Positions 17,584 through 27,118 of a stretch of DNA of 64,000 bases are shown in pieces; within the stretch, counting starts at the first letter, position 1, and every line of letters begins with the position of its first letter. Below the pieces are notes generated by a model. The model saw nothing but the letters and a program-made list of their open reading frames with translations, did no database searches and was not told where the DNA came from. The position numbers and the translations under genes were made by a program. This stretch comes from Candidatus Thermochlorobacter aerophilus (GTDB lineage: Bacteria; Bacteroidota; Chlorobiia; Chlorobiales; Thermochlorobacteraceae), in assembly GCA_002794105.1 (NCBI GenBank), contig PHFL01000007.1:83412-147411 (forward strand), given 5' to 3'.

Positions 17584-19782
17584 CTACTTGCGAACCGTTA
17601 CGAGGGCGTTAAGATGGTCGAGTTTCAAAACATCAAGCGTATGAAACTTAGCATTAGCAACTAAAAGCAAGGTTTCAGATTCAAGTTTAAGGAGCTTGGC
17701 GTCTGTTGCCAGAACATTAGAAGCGATAACCTGCATGCTATGAAACTTGCCCTGTTTGCTACCAAATGCAACACAGAGCTGCTGTTTATCGGATTTACCG
17801 ATGAGTAGGTCGAGATACCTATCGCCGTTAAGGTCCATAACTTTGACAAAATCGGAAGCCGAGAGTACAAAAAGTTTGTTGAGAGATTCTTCCTTGTAAC
17901 GATTGCTTGAAAGAAGAAGCCAAGTTTGAGTCGCTGAAGCTAAAAGCCAGTCTGGCTTCTCGTCACCATCGAAGTCTTCACAGAGGCAAGTGTGCAAAGG
18001 CATATCGCTGCTAAGGAGGCGAATCTGTGTTTTCTCAATGAGATGAACATGATTATCGGTCTGCTTACCAAATGTGTATAGATGCGCTTTAATGCCATGT
18101 GCGGGGTCTTGCTCGATTGCGGAAACTAAAGGTTGGCGGTGCCAGCGAGCAGAGTGCAAGAAAAGAAGACGTTCAATAGGGACAAACGGAGCAAAAGTAA
18201 CCTCACCAAGCTGCGGACGACCAGAACGCAAAAGCCGATAAGAAATCAGCTGTGGCAACATCTCATGATTGCTACGGTCGATGAGGAAAAACAGTGAAGA
18301 ACTCGAGTTCAGGCGCCAATGCACCAAACCCGTGATATCCAAAGCAAGAATAGGAAGTTCAGCAATTTTTTCAAGAACTGAATTTGCTTTAAGTGTGAAA
18401 ATAGAAAGTCGGTCGGAAGTCTCAGAGACTGCGACGATGTCTGAGCTATCATTGAGCTGAAAGATGAGCTTAGCTTTGTAGCCCAGCGAAAGAGGCAAGT
18501 GTGCTTGCCATGCTTTGCCAGCATTGACCGAAAAAAGTGATGGCTGCGTCTGCCCAAATGCCACAATTTGCATTTGCGACTTGCTTGACGAAGCAACTAT
18601 AGAAACTGGATTTGGACATATTACTATGCGCTCATAAAGCAATGAAGTCTTCTTTTGTTCGCGCATAGAGGTGGTAGAGAAAATAACCACGCGCTTCTCA
18701 GTAGGTTGAACAAACACAATCTCAGGCAGTTTGTCGTTGTTAAGGTCAGCAACTCTGAACTGCGCAGCTTCATCAATGCCGAGGGTGTAGCGGTCTAAAA
18801 ATTCGCCATCAGCTTTGCCAAAGAAAAGAGAGAGCTGTTTGGCATCTGAATTCAGCGCAAGAATATCCGTATATCCATCGTTGTTTAGGTCATGTGCAAG
18901 AAGGTGAGTGGGCGGAGCATCAAGTGGAAGTTGTATGGGCGGATAGCCTGTGTTGATACCAATGTCGTATATCACGCGTAACTCATTCGGCGCATAGCGT
19001 GATGAGCCTAAGCCGAGGACCACATCAGCTAAACCATTCTGATTGAAATCAGCTACGACGAGGCTGGAAAGCGGACGCTCAAGACGAATCGTGACAGAGC
19101 CCAGTAGTGAGTCAGGACCTGTGCGGATTAACTTCACTGCATGCTCGGTGGTGCTATAAGCAATGAGAGAAGGTAGAGCATCTTTGCTCGATGATGCTAA
19201 AAGCTCGACTTTTGAGAAGATATCTTTGCTGGCTAAAGTCGACTTTCTGATGAATCCTGAAGAAGGAGAATAATCTGCATGACCAATGCCGCACATCTGA
19301 CCGTAGAAAAATACGGAGGTGCGGTGAAACATTGGGAAAAGCACAAATTTTTCGGCGCCAGCATTCACATCCAGTTCAGCTTTTGGTAAGAGTCGTTCTG
19401 CGCTATGACCATAGTAGCAGATGAGCCGTGCTGGTGCTTTGGTTAGAACAATCAAATCACTGATGCCGTCGTGATTAACATCTGCAACCTGAAGGTCTTG
19501 CACAGCATTAGGAAGTGTAAAGGACTTAGAAGTGAACTCCTCCAAAGACCCGTTACCATACAAAATGATGAGGCGATGAAGCAGTGGCTCAACAAGCACA
19601 AGGTCGGCAATACGGTCACCATTAAAATCCCCTATGGCAACATCACTGGGCGAATAACCGACTGCAAGGTCAAAGCGATGCAGCGTGGGCACAGCAGCAT
19701 CTTGAGCAGTGCGCTCGCGTGTGGAGCCGTAGAGAATGTATGGAAACAGCAGCAGCACAGTAAGTTTTACAACAAATGCCAT
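17584..19782 (-). CDS. exported FG-GAP/VCBS repeat protein
   Basis: About 732 residues from the ATG at 19782, opening with a signal peptide (MAFVVKLTVLLLFPYILYGS); a GTG three codons earlier is possible. At least seven calcium-loop repeats are visible, for example AIGDFNGDRIADLVLV, VADVNHDGISDLIVL, VADFNQNGLADVVLG, AHDLNNDGYTDILAL, ADLNNDKLPEIVF, EDFDGDEKPDWLL and MDLNGDRYLDLLIG. Such repeats form beta-propellers of integrin-like type, often on the cell surface. No sorting domain or enzyme domain is seen. It faces the coxA terminator and lies downstream of rpe; the role is unknown. Confidence 0.85.
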   Translation of the reverse strand: MAFVVKLTVLLLFPYILYGSTRERTAQDAAVPTLHRFDLAVGYSPSDVAIGDFNGDRIADLVLVEPLLHRLIILYGNGSLEEFTSKSFTLPNAVQDLQVADVNHDGISDLIVLTKAPARLICYYGHSAERLLPKAELDVNAGAEKFVLFPMFHRTSVFFYGQMCGIGHADYSPSSGFIRKSTLASKDIFSKVELLASSSKDALPSLIAYSTTEHAVKLIRTGPDSLLGSVTIRLERPLSSLVVADFNQNGLADVVLGLGSSRYAPNELRVIYDIGINTGYPPIQLPLDAPPTHLLAHDLNNDGYTDILALNSDAKQLSLFFGKADGEFLDRYTLGIDEAAQFRVADLNNDKLPEIVFVQPTEKRVVIFSTTSMREQKKTSLLYERIVICPNPVSIVASSSKSQMQIVAFGQTQPSLFSVNAGKAWQAHLPLSLGYKAKLIFQLNDSSDIVAVSETSDRLSIFTLKANSVLEKIAELPILALDITGLVHWRLNSSSSLFFLIDRSNHEMLPQLISYRLLRSGRPQLGEVTFAPFVPIERLLFLHSARWHRQPLVSAIEQDPAHGIKAHLYTFGKQTDNHVHLIEKTQIRLLSSDMPLHTCLCEDFDGDEKPDWLLASATQTWLLLSSNRYKEESLNKLFVLSASDFVKVMDLNGDRYLDLLIGKSDKQQLCVAFGSKQGKFHSMQVIASNVLATDAKLLKLESETLLLVANAKFHTLDVLKLDHLNALVTVRK

Positions 19783-19876
19783 GGTTTCCACACAACTGTT
19801 ATTTCATCATCGTCTATCACAGAAGTCAGCATAACTCAACAAGGTTAAAAGAAATAGGGAATGTTGCAAAGAAAAA

Positions 19877-20545
19877 TCAGTCGGTTTGCCTAAGTTGAAG
19901 AATCGCTTTGGATATATTTGGGGCATTAAACACAGCGGAACCAGCAATCAGAGCATCAGCGCCGGCTGAGCGGATGCGCGGTGCATTCTCGGATGTAATG
20001 CCACCATCAATGGCAATGATGAGCTCAGGATTAAGCGACTCTCTTAGAAGATGCAATTTACGCACTTTTTCAATTGAAGTTGAGATAAATTTTTGCCCGC
20101 CAAAGCCAGGATTAACTGACATAATCAGCACAAGGTCTAGAAAAGGTAAAATTTCTTCAAGCGTGGAGACTGGCGTAGCAGGATTAAGTGATACGCCGGC
20201 CTTTGCACCAAGAGAATGAATCAGCTCTACGGTACGATGCAAATGCGTGCAGGTTTCTTGGTGCACGGTGATATGATTTGAACCTGCGTCAATAAACGCT
20301 TTGATATACTTTTCAGGCTCAACAATCATAAGGTGTGTATCAATGGGTAGCGAGGTGCAGCGGCGGACAGCCTCAACAATGAACGGTCCGAAGGTGATGT
20401 TGGGTACATACCGACCGTCCATCACATCGCAATGAACCCAGTCAGCACCAGCTTGCTCAATTTGCTGAAGTTGTTCAGCAAGTCGAGTGAAATCTGCAGA
20501 GAGAATAGACGGGGCGACGATATTTGGACGAACTTTGGTATGCAT
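19877..20545 (-). CDS. rpe: ribulose-phosphate 3-epimerase
   Basis: 222 residues, full length for the family. It interconverts ribulose 5-phosphate and xylulose 5-phosphate in the pentose phosphate pathway. Family motifs are intact: APSILSADF, VHCDVMDGRYVPNITFG (metal-binding His and Asp), DTHLMIVEPE, MSVNPGFGGQKF and AIDGGI. It begins 17 bases after the stop of the Omp85 gene, so the two probably share a transcript although they are functionally unrelated. Confidence 0.96.
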   Translation of the reverse strand: MHTKVRPNIVAPSILSADFTRLAEQLQQIEQAGADWVHCDVMDGRYVPNITFGPFIVEAVRRCTSLPIDTHLMIVEPEKYIKAFIDAGSNHITVHQETCTHLHRTVELIHSLGAKAGVSLNPATPVSTLEEILPFLDLVLIMSVNPGFGGQKFISTSIEKVRKLHLLRESLNPELIIAIDGGITSENAPRIRSAGADALIAGSAVFNAPNISKAILQLRQTD

Positions 20546-20562
20546 AGGGTTGAAACGGATTG

Positions 20563-22782
20563 TTAAAAGGCTTCACCAATTCCAAAGTTAAATTGAAAAC
20601 TGCCAAGTTGCCACTTCTGAATTTGCCATCGGTCTGCCAGCGGAAGCGAAGGGTCGTAGATGCGATATGCAAAATCAAGCCGAAGCGGCCCAATCGGCGT
20701 ACCAAATCGAAGACCAAGACCAGTATTAACCCCAATTTGTTCAAAGAAGGTCGCAGCAGCAAGAGCATTTTCCCCTTCGCGAGCCCAAATGTTGCCAGCA
20801 TCAAAAAAGATGACGATGCCAGATGGATAGCCGAATGTTCTAAAAAATGAAATACGCTGTTCTATGCTAAACTCAAGTTTAATATCGGAGCCGAGCCTTG
20901 AGACCGCTAAGGCAGAATCGGCTGGGTTATTGCCCGGACCAAGAAGATTGAAGCCCCAGCCACGCAAGCTGTTTGGACCGCCAGCATAAAAGCGGCGCTC
21001 AAGCGGTGTGGGATTGCCCGCACTTTTGGCATAAGGAAAAAGGTAGCCCACAAATATCTTGAACGCTAGCTGACTATTGCCACTGACAGGAATGCCTAAA
21101 CTGCCCAATGTGCTTAAGCGGATAAACTGATTGTAGCGCAAGCCTAAAAGTTGGGCTTCGCCTGTACCGAAGCCAGCAACGAAGAGATAGGGCAGTGCGC
21201 CTGAAATCTCAAATGTGGCGTTCAAACGTGCATCAAGGGTGCGCCGCGCTTCGGGAAGGTTCGAGAAGAAGAAATCAATGCGATTAGAAATGTTGCGTGG
21301 AAATGTGCGCGGCACGCCACGGTTAAACAGGTCTTCTTTTACGGCATCACTCACATTAGGAAGCTGAATATCGACGAACTCCACTTCCAAGAGGTCTAAG
21401 GTGATTTGCTGAAAAGCGTTCGGAAAAATTTGGCTACGAAATCGCAGCAGAGCAGATTGCTGACGACGCGGTGCATCTTGCAAGACGCTATATTGAAGCA
21501 GCGCAATCAGCCGGTTGCGAGGACTAAAAAAATATGGCACGCTATACTCCAGACGGGCATCGAAGTTATAAACAATTGGATCGAGTGCAATTTCTTCGCC
21601 AGAGAAAACTTGGGTTCTGGCACCAAGATTAGGTTGAAACCCACCTGATACCGCAAATGTGAAAGATTCAGCGCCGCCGAACATGTTGCGGTTTAGGTAG
21701 CTAATAGCAGGCGAAAAATTTGGTGCATTATTGCGATTGTCGATGCGAAGTTCAGGCTTGATTTGATGACGTGGCAAAAGTTGCAAATCAATGGTCGTGT
21801 ACAGTCGGTCGTTGTGAACGGAATCATCGCGGATAGTAGCACTCTCAAAAATGCCTAGCAACCCTAATTGCTGAAGGGTTTCGCGCTTGGCGGAAAGGCT
21901 ACTAAGATAGTCAGGACGATAGGCAATAGAGCGCCGAATCAGGTAAGGGTCAATATACTGCTCGCTATACACATCGACTTGAATGCCATCTTCCACACTG
22001 CGGCGCAAAGTGCTGACCGTGTCGGGTTGAACAGGGTTGTGTACCACAGCGACAATGTCACCAAAGCGTAGCTGTTGGGGCAAGTGTATGAAAAAGCAAA
22101 TAGCAGCACTGCGATTGTTATCGGAAAGTCGCACTTCTGCACGAATGCTATCTGGCGACATAAACGCGTAGCCGCGGTCTTGAAAAAATGTAACAATGCG
22201 TGCTCGCTCTCGCAGCATATCGCGAATAGCATACACTTCTCCTGTGTGAATAAAGGCTTCACGCTCAAATAGCTCTCGCTCATCGTCATCAAGCGACTCT
22301 ATGCCAACATACTCAATAGAGCGAATCACTGTTGGCTCGCCTTCGTCAATCATTAGGCGGATGGTAACCAGAGAACTATCCGAATTGTATTCAAATGTGG
22401 GACGAAAAGTGGCAGAAAGATAGCCATTAGCAGCGTAGAGCTCTGAAAGTCGTGCAAGGTCGTCTTGAAACGTAAGCGAATCGTATTCAGCAGGGGCTTC
22501 ACCTAATGTATTTTGAAAAAAGTTGCGCAGACCAGATGAGTCAGGGAAAATTTTACCAAACTGATAGAGCCCAACCCAAGGACGAAAAAACGAAAAATAC
22601 ACGGTATTCTCACGCGTTCTCATCTCGGCGATAAGGTCTTTTTCTTTGAGGGCTTTGTTGCCAATAATAAAAAGGCGGTCAATGTAAGTGGGCTTGGGCG
22701 GTGAAGCAGAGAAGGTTTGTGCAAAAAGTAATGTAGGGAAGATTAGACATAAACAAAGAAAAAGGAGCACGCTTGTTTGCAA
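20563..22782 (-). CDS. Omp85/BamA-family outer membrane protein
   Basis: About 739 residues: signal peptide (LLFLCLCLIFPTLLFAQ), POTRA-like domains over roughly residues 35-330, and a C-terminal surface-antigen (D15) beta-barrel with the marks RRFYAGGPNSLRGW and FDAGNIW. It is either BamA itself or a TamA-like paralogue; the POTRA count looks lower than five. There is no ATG near the signal peptide. I placed the start at TTG 22782, which has GGAG four bases upstream; GTG 22770 and GTG 22815 are alternatives. This start region coincides with a hairpin described separately. Confidence 0.88.
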   Translation of the reverse strand: MQTSVLLFLCLCLIFPTLLFAQTFSASPPKPTYIDRLFIIGNKALKEKDLIAEMRTRENTVYFSFFRPWVGLYQFGKIFPDSSGLRNFFQNTLGEAPAEYDSLTFQDDLARLSELYAANGYLSATFRPTFEYNSDSSLVTIRLMIDEGEPTVIRSIEYVGIESLDDDERELFEREAFIHTGEVYAIRDMLRERARIVTFFQDRGYAFMSPDSIRAEVRLSDNNRSAAICFFIHLPQQLRFGDIVAVVHNPVQPDTVSTLRRSVEDGIQVDVYSEQYIDPYLIRRSIAYRPDYLSSLSAKRETLQQLGLLGIFESATIRDDSVHNDRLYTTIDLQLLPRHQIKPELRIDNRNNAPNFSPAISYLNRNMFGGAESFTFAVSGGFQPNLGARTQVFSGEEIALDPIVYNFDARLEYSVPYFFSPRNRLIALLQYSVLQDAPRRQQSALLRFRSQIFPNAFQQITLDLLEVEFVDIQLPNVSDAVKEDLFNRGVPRTFPRNISNRIDFFFSNLPEARRTLDARLNATFEISGALPYLFVAGFGTGEAQLLGLRYNQFIRLSTLGSLGIPVSGNSQLAFKIFVGYLFPYAKSAGNPTPLERRFYAGGPNSLRGWGFNLLGPGNNPADSALAVSRLGSDIKLEFSIEQRISFFRTFGYPSGIVIFFDAGNIWAREGENALAAATFFEQIGVNTGLGLRFGTPIGPLRLDFAYRIYDPSLPLADRWQIQKWQLGSFQFNFGIGEAF

Positions 22783-22790
22783 ACGTGCTC
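22757..22790 (-). terminator. hairpin with T run at the start of the Omp85 gene
   Basis: On the minus strand GGAGCACG and CGTGCTCC (perfect 8-base arms at 22783-22790 and 22764-22771) enclose 11-12 bases and are followed by TTTTTCTTT. This has the form of an intrinsic terminator for the DUF2795 gene, yet it covers the ribosome-binding site and candidate start codons of the Omp85 gene. It may act in translation control or attenuation instead. Confidence 0.6.
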
Positions 22791-22852
22791 CGTTCTCTAA
22801 TGCAGGAATAGCCACAGCCAGCAAAAGATACGGGCAAAGGCAATGTGATGAC

Positions 22853-23080
22853 TTAATAGTTATCGGAGTCGTCGTCGTTGTAATAGAAGTCTTCGCTTGT
22901 CGGAAAGTCAGGCCAGATTTCCTCAATGCTTTCGTAGGGCTCCTCGCCATCTAATTCGTTGAGGTTGTCAATAACCTCTTGTGGCGCGCCCACACGATTG
23001 GCATAGTCTATCAGTTCCTCTTTAGTTGCTGGCCATGGCGCATCGACAAGATACCGAGCAAGTTCAAGGTTCCAGTACAT
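22853..23080 (-). CDS. DUF2795 domain protein
   Basis: 75 residues, acidic. The segment ARYLVDAPWPATKEELIDYANRVGAPQEVIDNL matches the small DUF2795 helical family, which is common in Chlorobiota and Actinobacteria and of unknown function. The C-terminal 30 residues are strongly acidic (EEPYESIEEIWPDF then NDDDSDNY). It lies between the M23 peptidase gene and the Omp85 gene on the same strand. Confidence 0.88.
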   Translation of the reverse strand: MYWNLELARYLVDAPWPATKEELIDYANRVGAPQEVIDNLNELDGEEPYESIEEIWPDFPTSEDFYYNDDDSDNY

Positions 23081-23158
23081 AGGCGACTACTAATTTTGAA
23101 GGTTATTACAGATATTAAAACTTACATGAAAATGATACAACAGGCAACTCTAAATCGT

Positions 23159-24097
23159 TCAATCGTGCAAAGATTGTGACTCTGCTGGCATTGCCAAAGA
23201 TGTATCTTGAAGCTCTGTTGGTGAAATTTCATCAAAAATATACGACATTGGATTGACTTTTACTCCATCTTTGATAACCTCGTAGTGCAAGTGCGGTGCA
23301 TCTGAAATACCGCTATTCCCAGAGAGTGCAATTTTGTCTCCACGTTTTACAACCTGACCCGACTTGACCAAAACCTTTGACAAGTGAGCATAAAGTGTCT
23401 TCAGCCCGAAGCCGTGATCGATAATAACACAATTGCCGTAGCCAGCGTTATACTGTATGCTTTCTACGACACCAGCACCAGTGGCATAGACAGGTGTGCC
23501 AATCGGCGCATGAAAATCTTGACCAGAGTGGAATTTCATGATACGGTAAATTGGATGGAAGCGCATGCCGAAACCGCTGGTTCTAAGTCCGTCAATTGGC
23601 TTAATGGCAGGTATGGCAGCAAAGAGTTTCTGATTTTCCTCATACTTACTCAAAATATCAGCATAGCTAGCACTCTGTAGTTCAACCTGACGCATGAGGC
23701 GGTCAATCATTTGGCTGGAAATGGAAATCAAGGAAGCAACTGTATTCGTCTCGTGAATCTGAGCGCGCATGCCACCTGTTCCAAGTGCTTTTTCCTCTGC
23801 ACTAATTACAGGCAGATTAACCATGCGACGTAGAGAGTTATCGCTTTCTGCAAGTTTTTCCAACAATGCCATGGCATGGTTAAGCTTAGCGGAAAGGTGA
23901 GCAACCTCTGCTTCGAGTTGCTGCTGCTGCGCATCCTTAATCACCTTACTACCATAGAAGTGCATAAACCCAACCGTGAGAAAAACTGCAAGCAGTAGAA
24001 CTAAAGCGGCCTGTCCAAGAAAAGCAGCATAACTGCGTCGGACTTCCACATATCGGCATTCTTCCTCCGAATAATAGAAGTATTTATTTCTTGGCAT
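23159..24097 (-). CDS. M23 family metallopeptidase, membrane-anchored
   Basis: 312 residues. A short cytoplasmic N-terminus, one membrane helix (AALVLLLAVFLTVGFMHFY), a coiled-coil of about 120 residues, then a LytM domain from about residue 170 with the zinc motifs HSGQDF (HxxxD) and HLHYE (HxH). Typical of proteins that cut peptide bridges in peptidoglycan or regulate division and shape. All zinc ligands are present, so it should be active. Confidence 0.93.
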   Translation of the reverse strand: MPRNKYFYYSEEECRYVEVRRSYAAFLGQAALVLLLAVFLTVGFMHFYGSKVIKDAQQQQLEAEVAHLSAKLNHAMALLEKLAESDNSLRRMVNLPVISAEEKALGTGGMRAQIHETNTVASLISISSQMIDRLMRQVELQSASYADILSKYEENQKLFAAIPAIKPIDGLRTSGFGMRFHPIYRIMKFHSGQDFHAPIGTPVYATGAGVVESIQYNAGYGNCVIIDHGFGLKTLYAHLSKVLVKSGQVVKRGDKIALSGNSGISDAPHLHYEVIKDGVKVNPMSYIFDEISPTELQDTSLAMPAESQSLHD

Positions 24098-24188
24098 GCG
24101 CCTCTATTGCTGGTTTTTTAAGAAAAGCGATAGCTAGTTAGAGTAAGCCAATATAGCAAACCTGTTTCACTTTCCAAAAGCTTAAGTG

Positions 24189-26945
24189 TCACATTGGGCG
24201 AGCCAAAACAATAGTTTGTTTGAGTGTCTCAACAATAGCAGAATCCGCATTAAGTGCCTCAAGATAGATGATGTAGATACCAACGCGCAGCGCCTGACGA
24301 TTGTCATCCAAGCCATCCCAAATCAGCTCGCCCTGCGCACCAGCAGGCTCACTATTAGCAAGCGTGCGCACCAGTCGACCGCGCGCATCAAAGATTTTAA
24401 CACGAATGCGATTGGCTGTGCCCTGCAATTGATAGCGAATGACCAAAAAGTCTTCTTTGCCATCTCCGTCAGGTGAGAAAGGATTTGGTGAAACTGCCAG
24501 CGTGGAAGCAGTCCCAGACAGTGCAATCGAGGGAGCAAAGACACTATTTTGACGAGCAGGTGTGCCGCCAAACTCACGGTTAGTGGAAGTGGTCCAATTG
24601 CGTCGGTCGTTGCTACTGCCATTAGGGTTGATGCGCTCAAGTGAAAGCCCGCGTGTAGAGGAAAAAAACGGGTTGTGCCAGTCGGGCTGGTAACGAACAG
24701 AATCCACAACGAAGCCTGTGCGGTCATGCAGTTGTACAAGGTCGCCGTCATTGTTGAGACTAAGGTCAGAAAGATTGGTACGGCTGGTGGGAGTGGAACG
24801 CACCGAGGTAAAAAGTTTGGCGTTGCGGTCGTTGCGCAGGTAGGTGAAAAATTGAACCAGACGAGTACTATCGCGTGTGGCGGCACGGTCTGGGGCAACA
24901 ACAGCATACTCATTAGGCATGAGAACATAATTTTCCAAAGAGTCTTGAGCGAAAAAGAAACGGTTGAACTCCCCACGCTCATTTGGCGCATCGGTCAAAA
25001 ACCACCCACGCAAGTCGACGGGAGTATTGCCACGATTGAAAAGTTCAATGTATTCAGGTTGGTCGGGCACGAAATCGTTTGGGTCTTGAATGGGCGCATA
25101 CATAATCTCGTTGATTACAATCGTGTTGCGCGGTGTGCCAGAAAGCAAGCGGGTGCGTGCTATGTTGTTCGAGGTGTCTTCGTCACCAGCGATGGTGAGC
25201 GTTAGGATAAAATCAACGGGTTCAGATGTGCGAGGCGTGTAGGTAAAGGTAGCGCGTAGGGAATCGCCAGCGGCAAGATTGCGCGTAAGTGTAAAAGTGC
25301 TGATTTGCTCATCGCTCTCGCCGAGGTTGTTGCGATTTCGGTCTTCAAAGACACGTGTGACGGCGCCATTGCCGAAAGCCTGCGTGCCACGATTTTGAAT
25401 AGTGTATGGAATGGTGATTGCCGTTTGAGGCAGCGTAGAGAACTGGGCGTCAATGCGCAAAGCAAGGTCTCGGTCTTTTGGCGTGACGGAGTTGATAAAG
25501 CCGGGTGTGCCACCTTGAACCAAACTCGGTGCAAAGTTGGCAGGCGCATCGTTACGGTTGAGCAAAATTTTTTCCAGTGAAAAACCTTTGTTGCGGTCGT
25601 TGCCCGTGTAGAAGGTGCGCGCAACTTCAAGCCCATTGGGCGTGATGAGTGTAATAGTATCGCTAGTATTGGAAAAACTAAGAGAGCCCGAGGCGCGCAA
25701 GACCAAAGCCCCACGCGGAATGCGATTGCGATAGAATTGACCTGATGCGAAATAGCTTGGACTGAAAATCACAGCAAAGCTACGCGGCGCAAGAATAGTA
25801 TTGCCTGTGCCTGTTGCACCTGAGTCTGTGAGAGTCAAATTCACAGTTCCACCGATGCGCCAACCACGCAGGTTGATGGAAAGCGTTGGGCTGGTGTTAT
25901 AGACTTCAAGGAATTCATCGGCAGTGGGATTGGCTTCGGCGGGCGGGTCATACATGATTTCACTAATGATGATGGATGTATCCGATGGCGTAAGCAGTGG
26001 AGGGGCACTAACACGGAGCGTGCGGCGCAGGGTGTCATTGCTGCGGCGTTCATCATTGGCTAAAGCGGCAACCGTAGCAAAACGACGCACACCAACAGTT
26101 GGCGTGGAAAGCACAAGCTCAAATCGGATAGAGTCGTTAGGCGAAAGTGTGCCGCCAAAGGTGCGCGTCTCAAAGCGTTCGCTGGGAGAAAGAACTTGGT
26201 TGCTATCGAGGTCTTCATAAAATTCCACTGAAAAATTCGAGAGAGGTTCAGTGCCTGCGTTTTGAAAAACGGATTGAAGCGTAACGCTGGTGCCTTGCAG
26301 AACTGAATCAGCAGGTAGGAAAGAAAGCCGCACATTACGCAAGTCGAAACGAAGGGGCGAGACGGAATTCAGGCTACCGGGCGTGCCGCCGATGTTGAGG
26401 CTGGGTGCAAAGTTTGACGCCGCACTGTTGCGACTGAGCACAATTTTTTCAAGCGAGCGACCGCGGTTAGATGAAACCCCAGTGTAGGTAAAGCTCTCGA
26501 GCGTATCGCCACTGGCATTAAGCAAGCGGACAGTTTCAGTGCCAGTGTTGTTAAACGCAAGACTGCCCACAGTGCGCAAAATCAGCGTACCTGCAGGAAT
26601 CAGCGGGCGGTAGTATGCAAACGCACGGCGAAAATCTGTGCCTGTAAAAATGACAGCAAAGCTGCGCGGGGCGAGTGTGGCATTGCCATCGTTGTTAGCA
26701 GTCGTATCGGCAATCCTACGAAGAGCCACTGCATCGCCAATGCGCCAGCCACGCAAATTGAACGATTGCGAAAAACTGGTGTTGAACACCTCCACAAACT
26801 CATCAGCGGAATTGGCATCGGAAGGCGGGTCGTACATAACCTCGCTAACGATGACAGCCGTATCTGCGATGCTTTGAGCCACGGCAACATGCACAGGCAA
26901 AAGTAGCAGAGAAAAAATCGCAAATCGTAACATATCGGCACGCAT
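24189..26945 (-). CDS. exported protein with three lamin-tail domains and a C-terminal FlgD-like domain
   Basis: 918 residues with a signal peptide (MLRFAIFSLLLLPVHVAVAQ). Three lamin-tail (LTD) modules start at VIVSEVMYDPPSDAN, IIISEIMYDPPAEAN and IVINEIMYAPIQDPN; the first two are near copies. CARDB-like beta-sandwich segments lie between them. The C-terminus (NPFSPDGDGKEDFLVIRYQL to YLEALN) is a FlgD-like Ig domain often found at the end of secreted proteins in Bacteroidota and Chlorobiota. A surface or extracellular role is likely; the substrate or partner is unknown. Confidence 0.88.
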   Translation of the reverse strand: MRADMLRFAIFSLLLLPVHVAVAQSIADTAVIVSEVMYDPPSDANSADEFVEVFNTSFSQSFNLRGWRIGDAVALRRIADTTANNDGNATLAPRSFAVIFTGTDFRRAFAYYRPLIPAGTLILRTVGSLAFNNTGTETVRLLNASGDTLESFTYTGVSSNRGRSLEKIVLSRNSAASNFAPSLNIGGTPGSLNSVSPLRFDLRNVRLSFLPADSVLQGTSVTLQSVFQNAGTEPLSNFSVEFYEDLDSNQVLSPSERFETRTFGGTLSPNDSIRFELVLSTPTVGVRRFATVAALANDERRSNDTLRRTLRVSAPPLLTPSDTSIIISEIMYDPPAEANPTADEFLEVYNTSPTLSINLRGWRIGGTVNLTLTDSGATGTGNTILAPRSFAVIFSPSYFASGQFYRNRIPRGALVLRASGSLSFSNTSDTITLITPNGLEVARTFYTGNDRNKGFSLEKILLNRNDAPANFAPSLVQGGTPGFINSVTPKDRDLALRIDAQFSTLPQTAITIPYTIQNRGTQAFGNGAVTRVFEDRNRNNLGESDEQISTFTLTRNLAAGDSLRATFTYTPRTSEPVDFILTLTIAGDEDTSNNIARTRLLSGTPRNTIVINEIMYAPIQDPNDFVPDQPEYIELFNRGNTPVDLRGWFLTDAPNERGEFNRFFFAQDSLENYVLMPNEYAVVAPDRAATRDSTRLVQFFTYLRNDRNAKLFTSVRSTPTSRTNLSDLSLNNDGDLVQLHDRTGFVVDSVRYQPDWHNPFFSSTRGLSLERINPNGSSNDRRNWTTSTNREFGGTPARQNSVFAPSIALSGTASTLAVSPNPFSPDGDGKEDFLVIRYQLQGTANRIRVKIFDARGRLVRTLANSEPAGAQGELIWDGLDDNRQALRVGIYIIYLEALNADSAIVETLKQTIVLARPM

Positions 26946-27118
26946 AAAAGGGAAAGGTTAGGAAGACTCGGACGCCCTGCTGAAACCTCGGCAGGTTTAC
27001 TGCATGCAAAAAGTTGTCACCAAAAGATAGGAAATGTAACCAGCTGAAAAAATGCCTGTGCAAAGCGTGCCAGAGAGTTACAGTGCCGACAAACGAAGAA
27101 ATTCACTCATGCAAGAGA

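Noticed and set aside
22783-22950. N-terminal extension of the Omp85 protein up to 22950
   Set aside because: It would overlap the DUF2795 gene and places about 55 polar residues before the signal peptide.
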